Source: JACORV01 sp041484135
GTDB taxonomy: Bacteria; Gemmatimonadota; Gemmatimonadetes; Gemmatimonadales; JACORV01
DNA length: 23,530 bases
Assembly: GCA_041484135.1 (NCBI GenBank)
Contig: JBGPHD010000027.1
Span: forward strand, 1-23,530
Direction: 5' to 3'
Shown here: one piece after another, positions 9,701 through 15,189 of the stretch
How positions within the stretch are numbered: position 1 is the stretch's first letter
Layout of the letters: every line of letters starts with the position of its first letter
The notes under the pieces: generated by a model
Databases searched by the model: none
What the model was told of the DNA's origin: nothing
The model's input: the letters and a program-made list of their open reading frames with translations, nothing else
Translations under genes and position numbers: made by a program

Positions 9701-9893
9701 TGGAGAGGAGCGGCAGGAGGATCGGGGGCAGGGCCCGCCTCAGGCGGCGGCCGAATGCAGCCGTCCACCGCGCGGGGCGCGGGCTCCCCGCAATCCGTGC
9801 GATCTGGTCGGGAATGATGCGCCTAAGATGCAGGCCCCGTCCGGGGCCGTCAAACGCGCCTAGTACGTTCCCAAGTACCTCTTTACCTCCCAC
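6735..9893 (-). CDS. lipoprotein with two sevenfold propeller-like repeat blocks around Ig-like domains
   Basis: About 1000 residues. Near the N-terminus, RRLRRALPP is followed by ILLPLLSMQC with lipidation Cys at 9693-9695, then VDD. A Big_2-like domain follows (LNPEIATVDAATG). Next are seven repeats of about 40 residues of the form WGxSxxDVYAVGxxGTVLHFDGxxW, then at least three Ig-like domains (VDSFGNVKTF; VTVDQGDTV), then seven more degenerate repeats to the C-terminus. The start is uncertain: no ATG/GTG/TTG lies at a normal distance from the signal peptide. The nearest conventional one is GTG at 9893, overlapping glnA by 34 bp. CTG at 9743 would give an ideal 17-residue lipoprotein signal. 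The longer open frame further upstream is antisense-free shadow within glnA. Its TGA overlaps the kinase GTG, so it probably works with that kinase as a cell-surface component. Confidence 0.85.
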   Translation of the reverse strand: MGGKEVLGNVLGAFDGPGRGLHLRRIIPDQIARIAGSPRPARWTAAFGRRLRRALPPILLPLLSMQCVDDFVSDPKQPEVRGRRATVVVQPAAAALEGLGATSRFSAEAVDANGFVLAGQAVVWRSLNPEIATVDAATGSASAVASGQAIIEAKAGEGSGRLLGYALVTVSMPAPAAVSLLDSVTSGTAQQLNAFWGSAPSNVYAVGALGTVLHFDGESWTSVAGDVAAGVSVWGIWGAAPSDVYAVGDVGAVLHFDGQTWAPENSGTAASLRDVWGASPRDVFAVGANGTVQRFDGLRWETMSSGTTQNLRAVWGSSASDVYAVGDGGTVLHYDGRTWQAETAPSAAVLTDIWGVSAEQVVIVGASGTVLRRRGGAWTLEPTGVTEVLNTVWGTSAQNTFAAGEGGTLLHFTGGAWQRVTVPTAAGLRAVFGFSTGEVFLGGAAGTLLATARATGPALAFTRVPAGSVVAGDSFEVEVRVIDGTGATVTMAQDTIVVALAGGPAGALLEGTTSVVASSGIAAFGLRLTSAGTSYVLSATATGHAAARSPSFGVGPTAAAGLRFRVQPAATPKGTPIRPAPQVEVVDSFGNVKTFPPTDVTLFLRGPVPNAIVEGATAQRTILGVATYDSVLVKTASNADTLVATSPGLALATSEPFQVLGPGTPGSVTIVPEAVTVDQGDTVRLNVEVRDGDGVLLPGVSASLGSSNGDVVTFLITNDTGTSRTAPIALGTGQTVMTATVADIVGRAVVTVKATAPIAISNWSAGFAGNRTLYGVWGSGGNWAAVGENGTFAYGFGTFPPDVFGVSTETLRAVFSLDGANFYAVSDGGALVRVDATTRGFQEVARQPGVTFRGLWAAGPDTLVLIGDLGGRCFNLECLYRYDGRSILSFANNGFPDFDLANAVWGTSRTTLFTAREAGRALLGSVERTCTAEDLLGVWGTSRTDVFLVGRAGTILHWDGNNCVLMQSPLTVDLYAVSGFGPNDVYAVGAGGTILHYDGGAWTLLPSVTTATLRAVAAYSQQETVYAGGNIIPEFRRVVAVGDGGVFVMGAK
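9833..9848 (-). other. GC hairpin just after the GSI-alpha stop
   Basis: On the transcript this is GGCCCC-GGAC-GGGGCC, a perfect 6-bp stem 11 nt past the glnA stop codon. There is no U tract, so it is not a classical intrinsic terminator. It could attenuate transcription or stabilise the glnA mRNA against the downstream genes. Confidence 0.35.
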
Positions 9894-11314
9894 CCGCTCA
9901 CCTGGGCGATGTACTCCTGCCACTCGGCCCGCTTGGCGTCCAGGAACCGCCCGGCGATGTGCTCGCCCAGCGCGGCCATCACGACCTCGTCCTTCTCCAG
10001 GCAGTCCAGCGCCTCGAAGAGGTCCCGCGGCAGGTCGTCGATGCGATAGTGCCGCCGCTCGCGGTACGTCATCTCGAAGATGTTCTTGTTCACCGGCTCC
10101 GGCGGCTCGAGCGCCCGCTCGATGCCGTCGAGTCCCGCGGCGAGCTGCACCGCCAGCGCGAGGTACGTGTTGGCCGAAGGATCCGGCATCCGGAGCTCGC
10201 ACCGCGTCCCGGTGCCGCGGCGGTCCGGCACCCGGATCAGCGGCGAACGGTTCTTCATGCTCCACGCCACGTTCACCGGCGCCTCGTAGCCGGGCACCAG
10301 GCGCTTGTAGCTGTTCACCAGCGGATTGGTGACCGCGCAGAAACCGCGCGCGTGGTCCAGCAGTCCGGCGATGTAGTTCAGCGCGACCTTCGAAAGCTCC
10401 CACTGCGCCTTGGGGTCGTGGAACGCGTTGTCGTCGCCCTGGAACAGGCTCTGGTGGGTGTGCATCCCCGAGCCGTTCTGGCCGAAGATCGGCTTGGGCA
10501 TGAACGTGGCCACCAGGTCGGTGCGCTCCGCCACGCTGCGCACCACCAGCCGGAAGGTGGCGAGGTCGTCCGCCGTCTTCAGGGCGTCGGCGTACTTGAA
10601 GTCCACCTCGTGCTGGCCCGGCGCCACCTCGTGATGCGCCGCCTCCACCTCGAAGCCCATCTCCTCGAGATCCCCGACGATGAGCCGACGTGCCTGCTCC
10701 CCCCGGTCCGTGGGCCCCACGTCGAAATACCCGGCCACGTCGTGCGTCACCGTGGTCGGCTCGCCCTGGGCGTCCTTGTGGAAGAGGAAGAACTCGGCCT
10801 CGCATCCCGCCATCATCTCGTAGCCCAGCTTCGCGGCGCGCGCGATCTGCCGCTTCAGGGCCGAGCGCGGGCACCCCGCGAACGGCGTGCCGTCCGTGTT
10901 GCAGATGTCGCAGATGATCCGCGCGACCAGCCCCTCCTCGGACGCCCAGGGGAAGACCCGGAAGGTGCCGAGGTCGGGGCAGAGCAGCATGTCCGATTCC
11001 TCGATCCGCACGAACCCCTCGATCGAGCTGCCGTCGAACATGATCTGGCCATCGAGGGCCTTCTCGAACTGGCTCCGCGGCACCTCGACGTTCTTGTTGA
11101 TGCCGAGGATGTCGGTGAACTGGAGCCGGAGGAAGCGCACGTCGAGGCGGTCCACCATGACCAGGATGTCGGCCTTGGTCAGCCGCGTCTTCTCGATGAG
11201 CGCGCGATACCCGGGGTCGCGCGTCACCGGCGGCGGCCGGAGCGCCGCCAGAGACGAAACGGGCGCGGCGGTCGCCGCGCCCGTCCCGGTGCCGCCGCCC
11301 TGCCTAGACGTCAT
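9860..11314 (-). CDS. glnA: glutamine synthetase, GSI-alpha type
   Basis: 484 aa; ATP-dependent ligation of ammonia to glutamate, cytoplasmic dodecamer by family knowledge. Visible motifs: FDGSSIEGF, EAEFFLF, HHEVAPGQHEVDF, FMPKPIFGQNGSGMHTHQSL, NSYKRLVPGYEAP and RCELRMPDPSANTYLAL. Arg103 in GFVRIEESDM matches the Bacillus Arg62 involved in feedback inhibition. The C-terminal region (NIFEMTYRERRHYRIDDLP) follows the Bacillus pattern and lacks the adenylylation segment, so this is the alpha subtype. There is a Gly/Ala/Pro-rich N-terminal extension of about 40 residues. The ATG at 11314 overlaps the end of the upstream GSI-beta gene by 11 bp, implying translational coupling; an in-frame GTG at 11227 would remove most of the extension. 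Confidence 0.97.
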   Translation of the reverse strand: MTSRQGGGTGTGAATAAPVSSLAALRPPPVTRDPGYRALIEKTRLTKADILVMVDRLDVRFLRLQFTDILGINKNVEVPRSQFEKALDGQIMFDGSSIEGFVRIEESDMLLCPDLGTFRVFPWASEEGLVARIICDICNTDGTPFAGCPRSALKRQIARAAKLGYEMMAGCEAEFFLFHKDAQGEPTTVTHDVAGYFDVGPTDRGEQARRLIVGDLEEMGFEVEAAHHEVAPGQHEVDFKYADALKTADDLATFRLVVRSVAERTDLVATFMPKPIFGQNGSGMHTHQSLFQGDDNAFHDPKAQWELSKVALNYIAGLLDHARGFCAVTNPLVNSYKRLVPGYEAPVNVAWSMKNRSPLIRVPDRRGTGTRCELRMPDPSANTYLALAVQLAAGLDGIERALEPPEPVNKNIFEMTYRERRHYRIDDLPRDLFEALDCLEKDEVVMAALGEHIAGRFLDAKRAEWQEYIAQVSGWEVKRYLGTY

Positions 11315-12773
11315 AGTAGAGGAAGAACTCGTACGGATGCGGCCGCAGGGCCATCGGCTTCACTTCCTTCTCCCGCTTGTAGTCGATCCAGGTGTCGATC
11401 AGGTCCTGCGTGAACACGCCGCCCTTGAGCAGGAAGTCGTGGTCCGACTCGAGCGCGGCCAGCACCTCGGGCAGCGACCCGGGGGTGTTCTTCACCCGCC
11501 GCTTCTCGGCGCCCTCGAGCTCGTAGAGGTCCTTGTCCATCGGCGCGGGCGGCTCGATCCGATTCCGCACCCCGTCGAGGCCGGCCATCAGCAGCGCGGC
11601 GAATGTGAGGTACGGGTTGCACGACGGGTCGGGCGCGCGGAACTCCAGCCGCTTGGCCTTCGGCGACTTGGAGTACATCGGGATCCGCACGATCGCCGAA
11701 CGGTTGCGCGCCGAGTACATCAGGTTGATGGGCGCCTCGAAGCCCGGCACCAGCCGCCGGTACGAGTTGGTGGTCGGCGCCGCGAAGGCGAGGAGCGCGG
11801 GCGCGTGCTTCAGCAGCCCGCCAATGTAGAAGCGCGCCATGTCCGAGAGACCGGCGTACCCCTTGGGGTTGAAGAACAGGTTCTCCCCGTCCTTCCAGAG
11901 GCTCTGGTGCACGTGCATCCCCGAGCCGTTGTCCCCGAAGAGCGGCTTCGGCATGAAGGTGGCCGTGTAGCCGTTCTCGTTGCAGACGTTCTTCACGATG
12001 TACTTGTACTTCATCACGTTGTCGGCCATCTGGACGAGCGGTCCGAAGCGCATGTCGATCTCGGACTGGCCCGCCGTGCCCACCTCGTGGTGCTGCACCT
12101 CGACATCGATGCCCGACTCCATCAACGCGAGCATGATGCGGGAGCGCAGATCCTGCTGCTTGTCCACCGGCGGCACCGGGAAGTAGCCCTCCTTGTGCCG
12201 CGGCCGGTGCGCCAGGTTCGGCGAGCCGTTCTGCCCCGAGTTCCAGATCCCCTCTTCGGAGTCGATGTGGTAGTAGCCCTCGTGCGCGTTCTGGTCGAAG
12301 CGCACCGAGTTAAAGATGAAGAACTCCGCCTCCGGGCCCCAGTACGACGTCGTGGCGATGCGGCTCTCGATCAGGTGCTGCTCCGCCTTCTGCGCGATGA
12401 AGCGCGGATCGCGCGAATACCGCTCGCCGGTGATCGGGTCCGCGATGTCGCAGATCAAGGCCAGCGTCGGGACCTTGAGGCACGGGTCCACGAAGGCCGT
12501 CGAGGGATCCGGCATCAGGAGCATGTCGCTCTCGTTGATCGCCTGGAACCCGCGGATGCTCGAGCCGTCGAAGCCGAGCCCGTTCTCGAACTTGTCCTCG
12601 TCGAGCTCCTTGAGCGGCACCGAGAAGTGCTGCCAGGTCCCGAGCAGATCGGCGAACCTGACGTCCACCACCTGCACGCCGGCGTCGCGGGCATGGCGGA
12701 TCACTTCGCTGGGGGAGGTGGAGGTCTTCGCGGTGTTCTTGCGTGCGGTCTTCGGGGGCATGGTGGCCGTCAT
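11304..12773 (-). CDS. glnA: glutamine synthetase, GSI-beta type
   Basis: 489 aa from ATG 12773, chosen because GGA lies about 9 nt upstream and the promoter places the +1 about 25 nt before it; the ATG at 12761 lacks a ribosome site. The frame stays open upstream, but that part covers the promoter. Motifs: FDGSSIRGF, GPEAEFFIF, HHEVGTAGQSEIDMRF, FMPKPLFGDNGSGMHVHQSL, NSYRRLVPGFEAPIN and LEFRAPDPSCNPYL. The C-terminus (GGVFT through PHPYEFFLYYDV) is enterobacterial-like. Tyr417 in DLYELE aligns with the adenylylated Tyr397 of E. coli (NLYDLP), so control by an adenylyltransferase is possible but cannot be shown here. First gene of the six-gene chain; the next gene is a second glutamine synthetase of the other subtype. 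Confidence 0.97.
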   Translation of the reverse strand: MTATMPPKTARKNTAKTSTSPSEVIRHARDAGVQVVDVRFADLLGTWQHFSVPLKELDEDKFENGLGFDGSSIRGFQAINESDMLLMPDPSTAFVDPCLKVPTLALICDIADPITGERYSRDPRFIAQKAEQHLIESRIATTSYWGPEAEFFIFNSVRFDQNAHEGYYHIDSEEGIWNSGQNGSPNLAHRPRHKEGYFPVPPVDKQQDLRSRIMLALMESGIDVEVQHHEVGTAGQSEIDMRFGPLVQMADNVMKYKYIVKNVCNENGYTATFMPKPLFGDNGSGMHVHQSLWKDGENLFFNPKGYAGLSDMARFYIGGLLKHAPALLAFAAPTTNSYRRLVPGFEAPINLMYSARNRSAIVRIPMYSKSPKAKRLEFRAPDPSCNPYLTFAALLMAGLDGVRNRIEPPAPMDKDLYELEGAEKRRVKNTPGSLPEVLAALESDHDFLLKGGVFTQDLIDTWIDYKREKEVKPMALRPHPYEFFLYYDV

Positions 12774-12804
12774 GGTAGAGGGTCCGGGTGCAGGTAAGGC
12801 GGGC

Positions 12805-12833
12805 AAAGTATGCCCGCCGTGCATAAGTGTCAA
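12805..12833 (-). promoter_or_regulatory. sigma70-type promoter of the glutamine synthetase operon
   Basis: On the minus strand a perfect -35 box TTGACA (12828-12833) is followed after 17 bp by TACTTT (12805-12810), a 3 of 6 match to the -10 consensus. Transcription would begin near 12798, giving a leader of about 25 nt to the ATG at 12773. Confidence 0.75.
12810..12824. promoter_or_regulatory. degenerate operator copy inside the glnA promoter
   Basis: ATGCC-CGCCG-TGCAT matches the 15-bp operator at 12841-12855 at 11 of 15 positions and keeps imperfect dyad symmetry. It fills most of the spacer between the -35 and -10 boxes, so a protein bound here would block polymerase. Its centre lies 31 bp (about three helical turns) from the next copy. 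Confidence 0.5.
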
Positions 12834-12837
12834 GCGC

Positions 12838-12857
12838 AATGTGCATGCCGTGCACGA
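12838..12857. promoter_or_regulatory. glnA operator copy 2 (GTGCA-N5-TGCAC)
   Basis: A 20-bp element, AATGTGCA-TGCC-GTGCACGA, with a perfect inverted repeat GTGCA-N5-TGCAC at 12841-12855. It lies just upstream of the -35 box, centred about 50 bp before the predicted start. The flanks and arms are identical to those of the copy at 12911-12930; only the middle four bases differ. Confidence 0.65.
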
Positions 12858-12910
12858 AATCGGCATTCTCATGCTCTATCGAGGCTCGAATCCTGGGAAA
12901 TGCACCGTGA

Positions 12911-12930
12911 AATGTGCAAGATGTGCACGA
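12911..12930. promoter_or_regulatory. glnA operator copy 1 (GTGCA-N5-TGCAC)
   Basis: AATGTGCA-AGAT-GTGCACGA, with the perfect inverted repeat GTGCA-N5-TGCAC at 12914-12928. It is 73 bp from copy 2, about seven helical turns. An additional TGCAC at 12901-12905 faces its left arm across 8 bp. Confidence 0.65.
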
Positions 12931-12952
12931 CACTTGATGCAATGGCGCAACG

Positions 12953-12973
12953 AAAAGGGGCCCGGAAGGCCCC
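12953..12973 (-). terminator. intrinsic terminator after the receptor/RsbRD_N-like operon
   Basis: On the minus strand, GGGGCC-TTCCG-GGCCCC is followed directly by TTTT. It sits 25 bp past the stop of the 74-residue protein gene and separates that operon from the glnA promoter. Confidence 0.8.
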
Positions 12974-12998
12974 CCGTTCTCGTCGGTCCAATGGCCGT

Positions 12999-13223
12999 CT
13001 AAGGCCCCAGCGATTCCACCAAGCTCCATAACTCGTTGGCGGAGAAGTCGTTGAAGCGTTCCTGCACTTCCTTCTGCGTCCGCTCGAGGAAGACCCAGGC
13101 GCTCTGGCGGTGTCGGTCGCCGTGCACGAAGTGGATGCGGCCCCGGCAGGTCCCGTCATCGGGCGGGAATTCGAGCTCGACGTAGACCTCCCACTTGGTC
13201 TCGCCGCGGGCGAGCTGGCCCAT
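12999..13223 (-). CDS. 74-residue protein of unknown function
   Basis: ATG at 13223, TAG at 12999-13001. I do not recognise a family. The sequence has a beta-rich first half (KWEVYVELEFPPDD, then GRIHFVHGDRHRQSAWVF) and an amphipathic helical end (FNDFSANELWSLVESLG). No signal peptide or membrane segment, so probably cytoplasmic. It follows the RsbRD_N-like gene by 66 bp and is the last gene before the terminator, which supports it being real. The pattern could suit a small adaptor or regulator of the upstream sensor protein, but this is only inference from position. Confidence 0.65.
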   Translation of the reverse strand: MGQLARGETKWEVYVELEFPPDDGTCRGRIHFVHGDRHRQSAWVFLERTQKEVQERFNDFSANELWSLVESLGP

Positions 13224-13289
13224 GTGGGTCGCTCGCTGGCTCCAGGGGAACGCGATGGAGGATTCCGTGCGGGCCTCGGGCCGGGGCGG

Positions 13290-13805
13290 CTAGTCGCCGC
13301 CCTCGCCGCCGACTTCGACCTCGTCGTCGCCGGGGGCGCCGGCCCGCGTCCGCTCCGTCGCCTCGAAGAAGCCGCGGAGACTCGCCCCGATCACCTCGTC
13401 GAGGTACTGGTCGATCGCGAGCATCACTTCGAAGGCGTCGCCTCGGCCCCAGTCGAGCTTCTGGCGGAGGAAGCGCCAGATGGCGTGGCGCAGATGCCGG
13501 AATTCCTGGTAGAGGTCCGACGCGTCGTAGCGTGCGAGGCCACGCAACTTGCCGAACCTCAAGCCCCGCCGCCGGCGCGAGATGGACATCTCCGAGCTGG
13601 GACCCTCGTCGCCCTCCATGAGCGTGTGGGCGATGTCGGCGAGGAGGGCCGGGACCTGGTTGGTGAGCAGGAGGTCCGGGAGGCGCTCGTCGCCCGCGAT
13701 CTTCTGGTCGCCGCGGACCGCGTCCCGCCAGATCTGGGCGATCTCGTTGACGTGCTGGACGATGACTTCGCCGGCCTGGCGGCGGGCGAGGGAGACCAAG
13801 GCCAT
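13290..13805 (-). CDS. stand-alone RsbRD_N-like sensor domain protein (171 aa)
   Basis: All-helical protein resembling the N-terminal domain of RsbRD-type stressosome proteins. It has an early IAQIWRDAV helix, LPDLLLTNQVPALLADIAHTL, a central RFGKLRGLARYDASDLYQEF followed by RHLRHAIWRFL, and IDQYLDEVIGASLRGFFEATE. In that family the domain is normally joined to a STAS or kinase module; here it stands alone, with an acidic tail (DDEVEVGGEGGD). ATG at 13805 lies 8 bp after the stop of the lipoprotein gene, so it is probably co-transcribed. No signal peptide, so cytoplasmic. Family assignment is from pattern recognition and moderately confident. Confidence 0.78.
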   Translation of the reverse strand: MALVSLARRQAGEVIVQHVNEIAQIWRDAVRGDQKIAGDERLPDLLLTNQVPALLADIAHTLMEGDEGPSSEMSISRRRRGLRFGKLRGLARYDASDLYQEFRHLRHAIWRFLRQKLDWGRGDAFEVMLAIDQYLDEVIGASLRGFFEATERTRAGAPGDDEVEVGGEGGD

Positions 13806-13813
13806 CTTCTAAC

Positions 13814-15037
13814 CTAGCGGCCCTGCGGCAGTCGCGACAGGATGTACGACCCGATGGTGCCGCTGTCCGTGGTGGTGACGATGCCGCTGGCCGAGCCGCC
13901 CGGCTCGAACCCGCCCAGCAGCAGGATGCGCGCCTGCTCCGGCCCCGATTCGGTATCCATGACCCAGAGATGCAGCCGGCCGCCCTGCGTGCGCCCGCTG
14001 GCCTCGAGCAGCTGTCCGCCGGTGAAGAACCCCTGCGTCACCGTGCCGAGGGCGTTGATCAGGACCGGTTCCGGCCGGTCGCGGTTCACGAAGAGCTCGA
14101 GCACCGCGGTGAAGGCCCGCCCGCTCGGCGTCGTGGGGGTGAAGTCCAGTTGGTAGCGGCCCTCGAACGGGTGGTCCGTCGCGCCGCGCACCACGTAGGT
14201 GCGGTTCACCGGCGCCATCGAGCCGAACACGCCGAGCCCTCCTTCGAGGGTGTTGAGGAACCCGCTTCCCGTGAACGGGTCGTTCCCGGTCCTGAAGAAG
14301 TCGAAGAAGTTGGTGTCCATCGCGGCCACGGTAAACGTCTCCCGCGTGCCGGCGATCCAGACCGCGGGCGGGATGGTGTCGGCCTCGAAGGGGAGCGGCA
14401 GCCGGCCCGCGACGCGGAACCGCGTCGAATCGGTGAAGAGCAGGAGCGTCAGGCGCCGCACGAGGTCGCGCGGGCGCACCTGCACGAAGACGCCCTTGGA
14501 CGCGTCGGCGCCGCTCCACGTGACGTCGAGGTCGTCGCGGTCCCGGTCGAAGGTGGCGCCGTCGGGCGGGACGCCGCCAAGCACCGGCAAGCCCGGCATG
14601 CGGGTGCGCCCCGTGACGACGCGGCCGTCGGGCGTCCTCACCCGCAACCGGTAGACCCGGCCCGGCGCGAGGAAGGTCGGCGCATCGACGCGGCGGAAGC
14701 TGTACACGCCCTGCGGATCGCAGGCCGGCATGCCCGGATTGCAGGCCATCTCGTTGAGCACGACCGAGTCGCCGTCGTCCCGAGTCACCACGACCCGCGC
14801 GCCGCTGATGGGGAGCGGCGGCCGGGGCGGCCCGCGCAGCGAGTCCTGGCTGGGGATCAGCATGGTGCCGGTGATGGAGCGCTCCACCACGACGTATTGC
14901 GCCGAGGCGGTGGAGTCGAGCGTCAACACCCCCTGGACGACGACGACCTCAGAGCCTAACGGGATGGTCACTTCCTGCAGCTTGCAGCCGGCAGTCATCA
15001 GGCTGCTGGCAGCAAAGACGGACGCGCAGACGCGCAG
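13814..15037 (-). CDS. DUF4249-like lipoprotein paired with a TonB-dependent receptor
   Basis: About 400 residues. The signal segment RVCASVFAASSL is followed by lipobox TAGC with Cys at 14984-14986. The mature part is beta-rich, starting VTIPLGSEVVVVQGVL and including ISGARVVVTRDDGD and YRLRVRTPDGRVV, in the manner of DUF4249 lipoproteins that accompany TonB-dependent receptors. The receptor gene lies directly upstream. Start uncertain: ATG 14998 leaves only four residues before the Cys; CTG 15037 gives an ideal signal but is non-standard and lies inside an 8-bp tandem repeat; TTG 15109 or 15112 gives a long signal. The longer open frame upstream is antiparallel-free shadow within the receptor gene. 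Likely an outer-membrane partner in nutrient uptake; substrate unknown. Confidence 0.8.
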   Translation of the reverse strand: MRVCASVFAASSLMTAGCKLQEVTIPLGSEVVVVQGVLTLDSTASAQYVVVERSITGTMLIPSQDSLRGPPRPPLPISGARVVVTRDDGDSVVLNEMACNPGMPACDPQGVYSFRRVDAPTFLAPGRVYRLRVRTPDGRVVTGRTRMPGLPVLGGVPPDGATFDRDRDDLDVTWSGADASKGVFVQVRPRDLVRRLTLLLFTDSTRFRVAGRLPLPFEADTIPPAVWIAGTRETFTVAAMDTNFFDFFRTGNDPFTGSGFLNTLEGGLGVFGSMAPVNRTYVVRGATDHPFEGRYQLDFTPTTPSGRAFTAVLELFVNRDRPEPVLINALGTVTQGFFTGGQLLEASGRTQGGRLHLWVMDTESGPEQARILLLGGFEPGGSASGIVTTTDSGTIGSYILSRLPQGR

Positions 15038-15053
15038 ACGCGCAGACGCGCAG
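15022..15053. repeat. four tandem copies of an 8-bp unit (ACGCGCAG)
   Basis: Exact 8-bp units run 15022-15029, 15030-15037, 15038-15045 and 15046-15053. They overlap the 5' end of the lipoprotein reading frame. Because 8 is not a multiple of 3, gain or loss of a unit shifts any upstream start out of frame with the lipoprotein. Confidence 0.9.
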
Positions 15054-15154
15054 CGGTGGTCGGTCGGCAGTCGGCAGTCACCACGCCACTGACGACCGAC
15101 GACTGACAACAACTGACGACCGACAGCTGCCAACCACTGCGCGTCTGCGCGTCT
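15054..15154. repeat. GACT-rich degenerate repeats with inverted copy of the 8-bp unit
   Basis: This gap between the receptor and lipoprotein genes is made of shuffled short words (GTCGGCA, ACTGACGACCGAC, GACTGAC), including ACTGACGACCGAC at 15089-15101 and again at 15112-15124. At 15137-15154 lie two inverted copies of the 8-bp unit plus two further bases, so the transcript could fold into a long hairpin with the tandem array. I see no gene here; it looks like a repeat element or a slippage-grown spacer. Confidence 0.75.
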
Positions 15155-15189
15155 GGCGACTACTGATCGTCCCGACCGTTCACTGCCCA

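Noticed and set aside
9894..10874. In-frame upstream extension of the propeller lipoprotein across glnA
   Set aside because: The translated extension is low-complexity Arg/Gly/Ala sequence lying in another frame of a strongly conserved glutamine synthetase; the signal peptide lies downstream of it.
12865..12905. tRNA-like B-box (GCTCGAATCC) in the glnA upstream region
   Set aside because: No acceptor stem, D-arm or anticodon arm can be paired around it, so it is not a tRNA gene.
12901..12918. NtrC-like site TGCAC-N8-GTGCA
   Set aside because: The NtrC consensus has 7 bp between these arms, not 8, and the promoter is sigma70-like rather than a sigma54 GG/GC type. The GTGCA-N5-TGCAC dyads are the better repeated element.
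15022..15154. CRISPR array or transposon end
   Set aside because: The unit is 8 bp in uninterrupted tandem without spacers, and no cas, transposase or target-site duplication is present.
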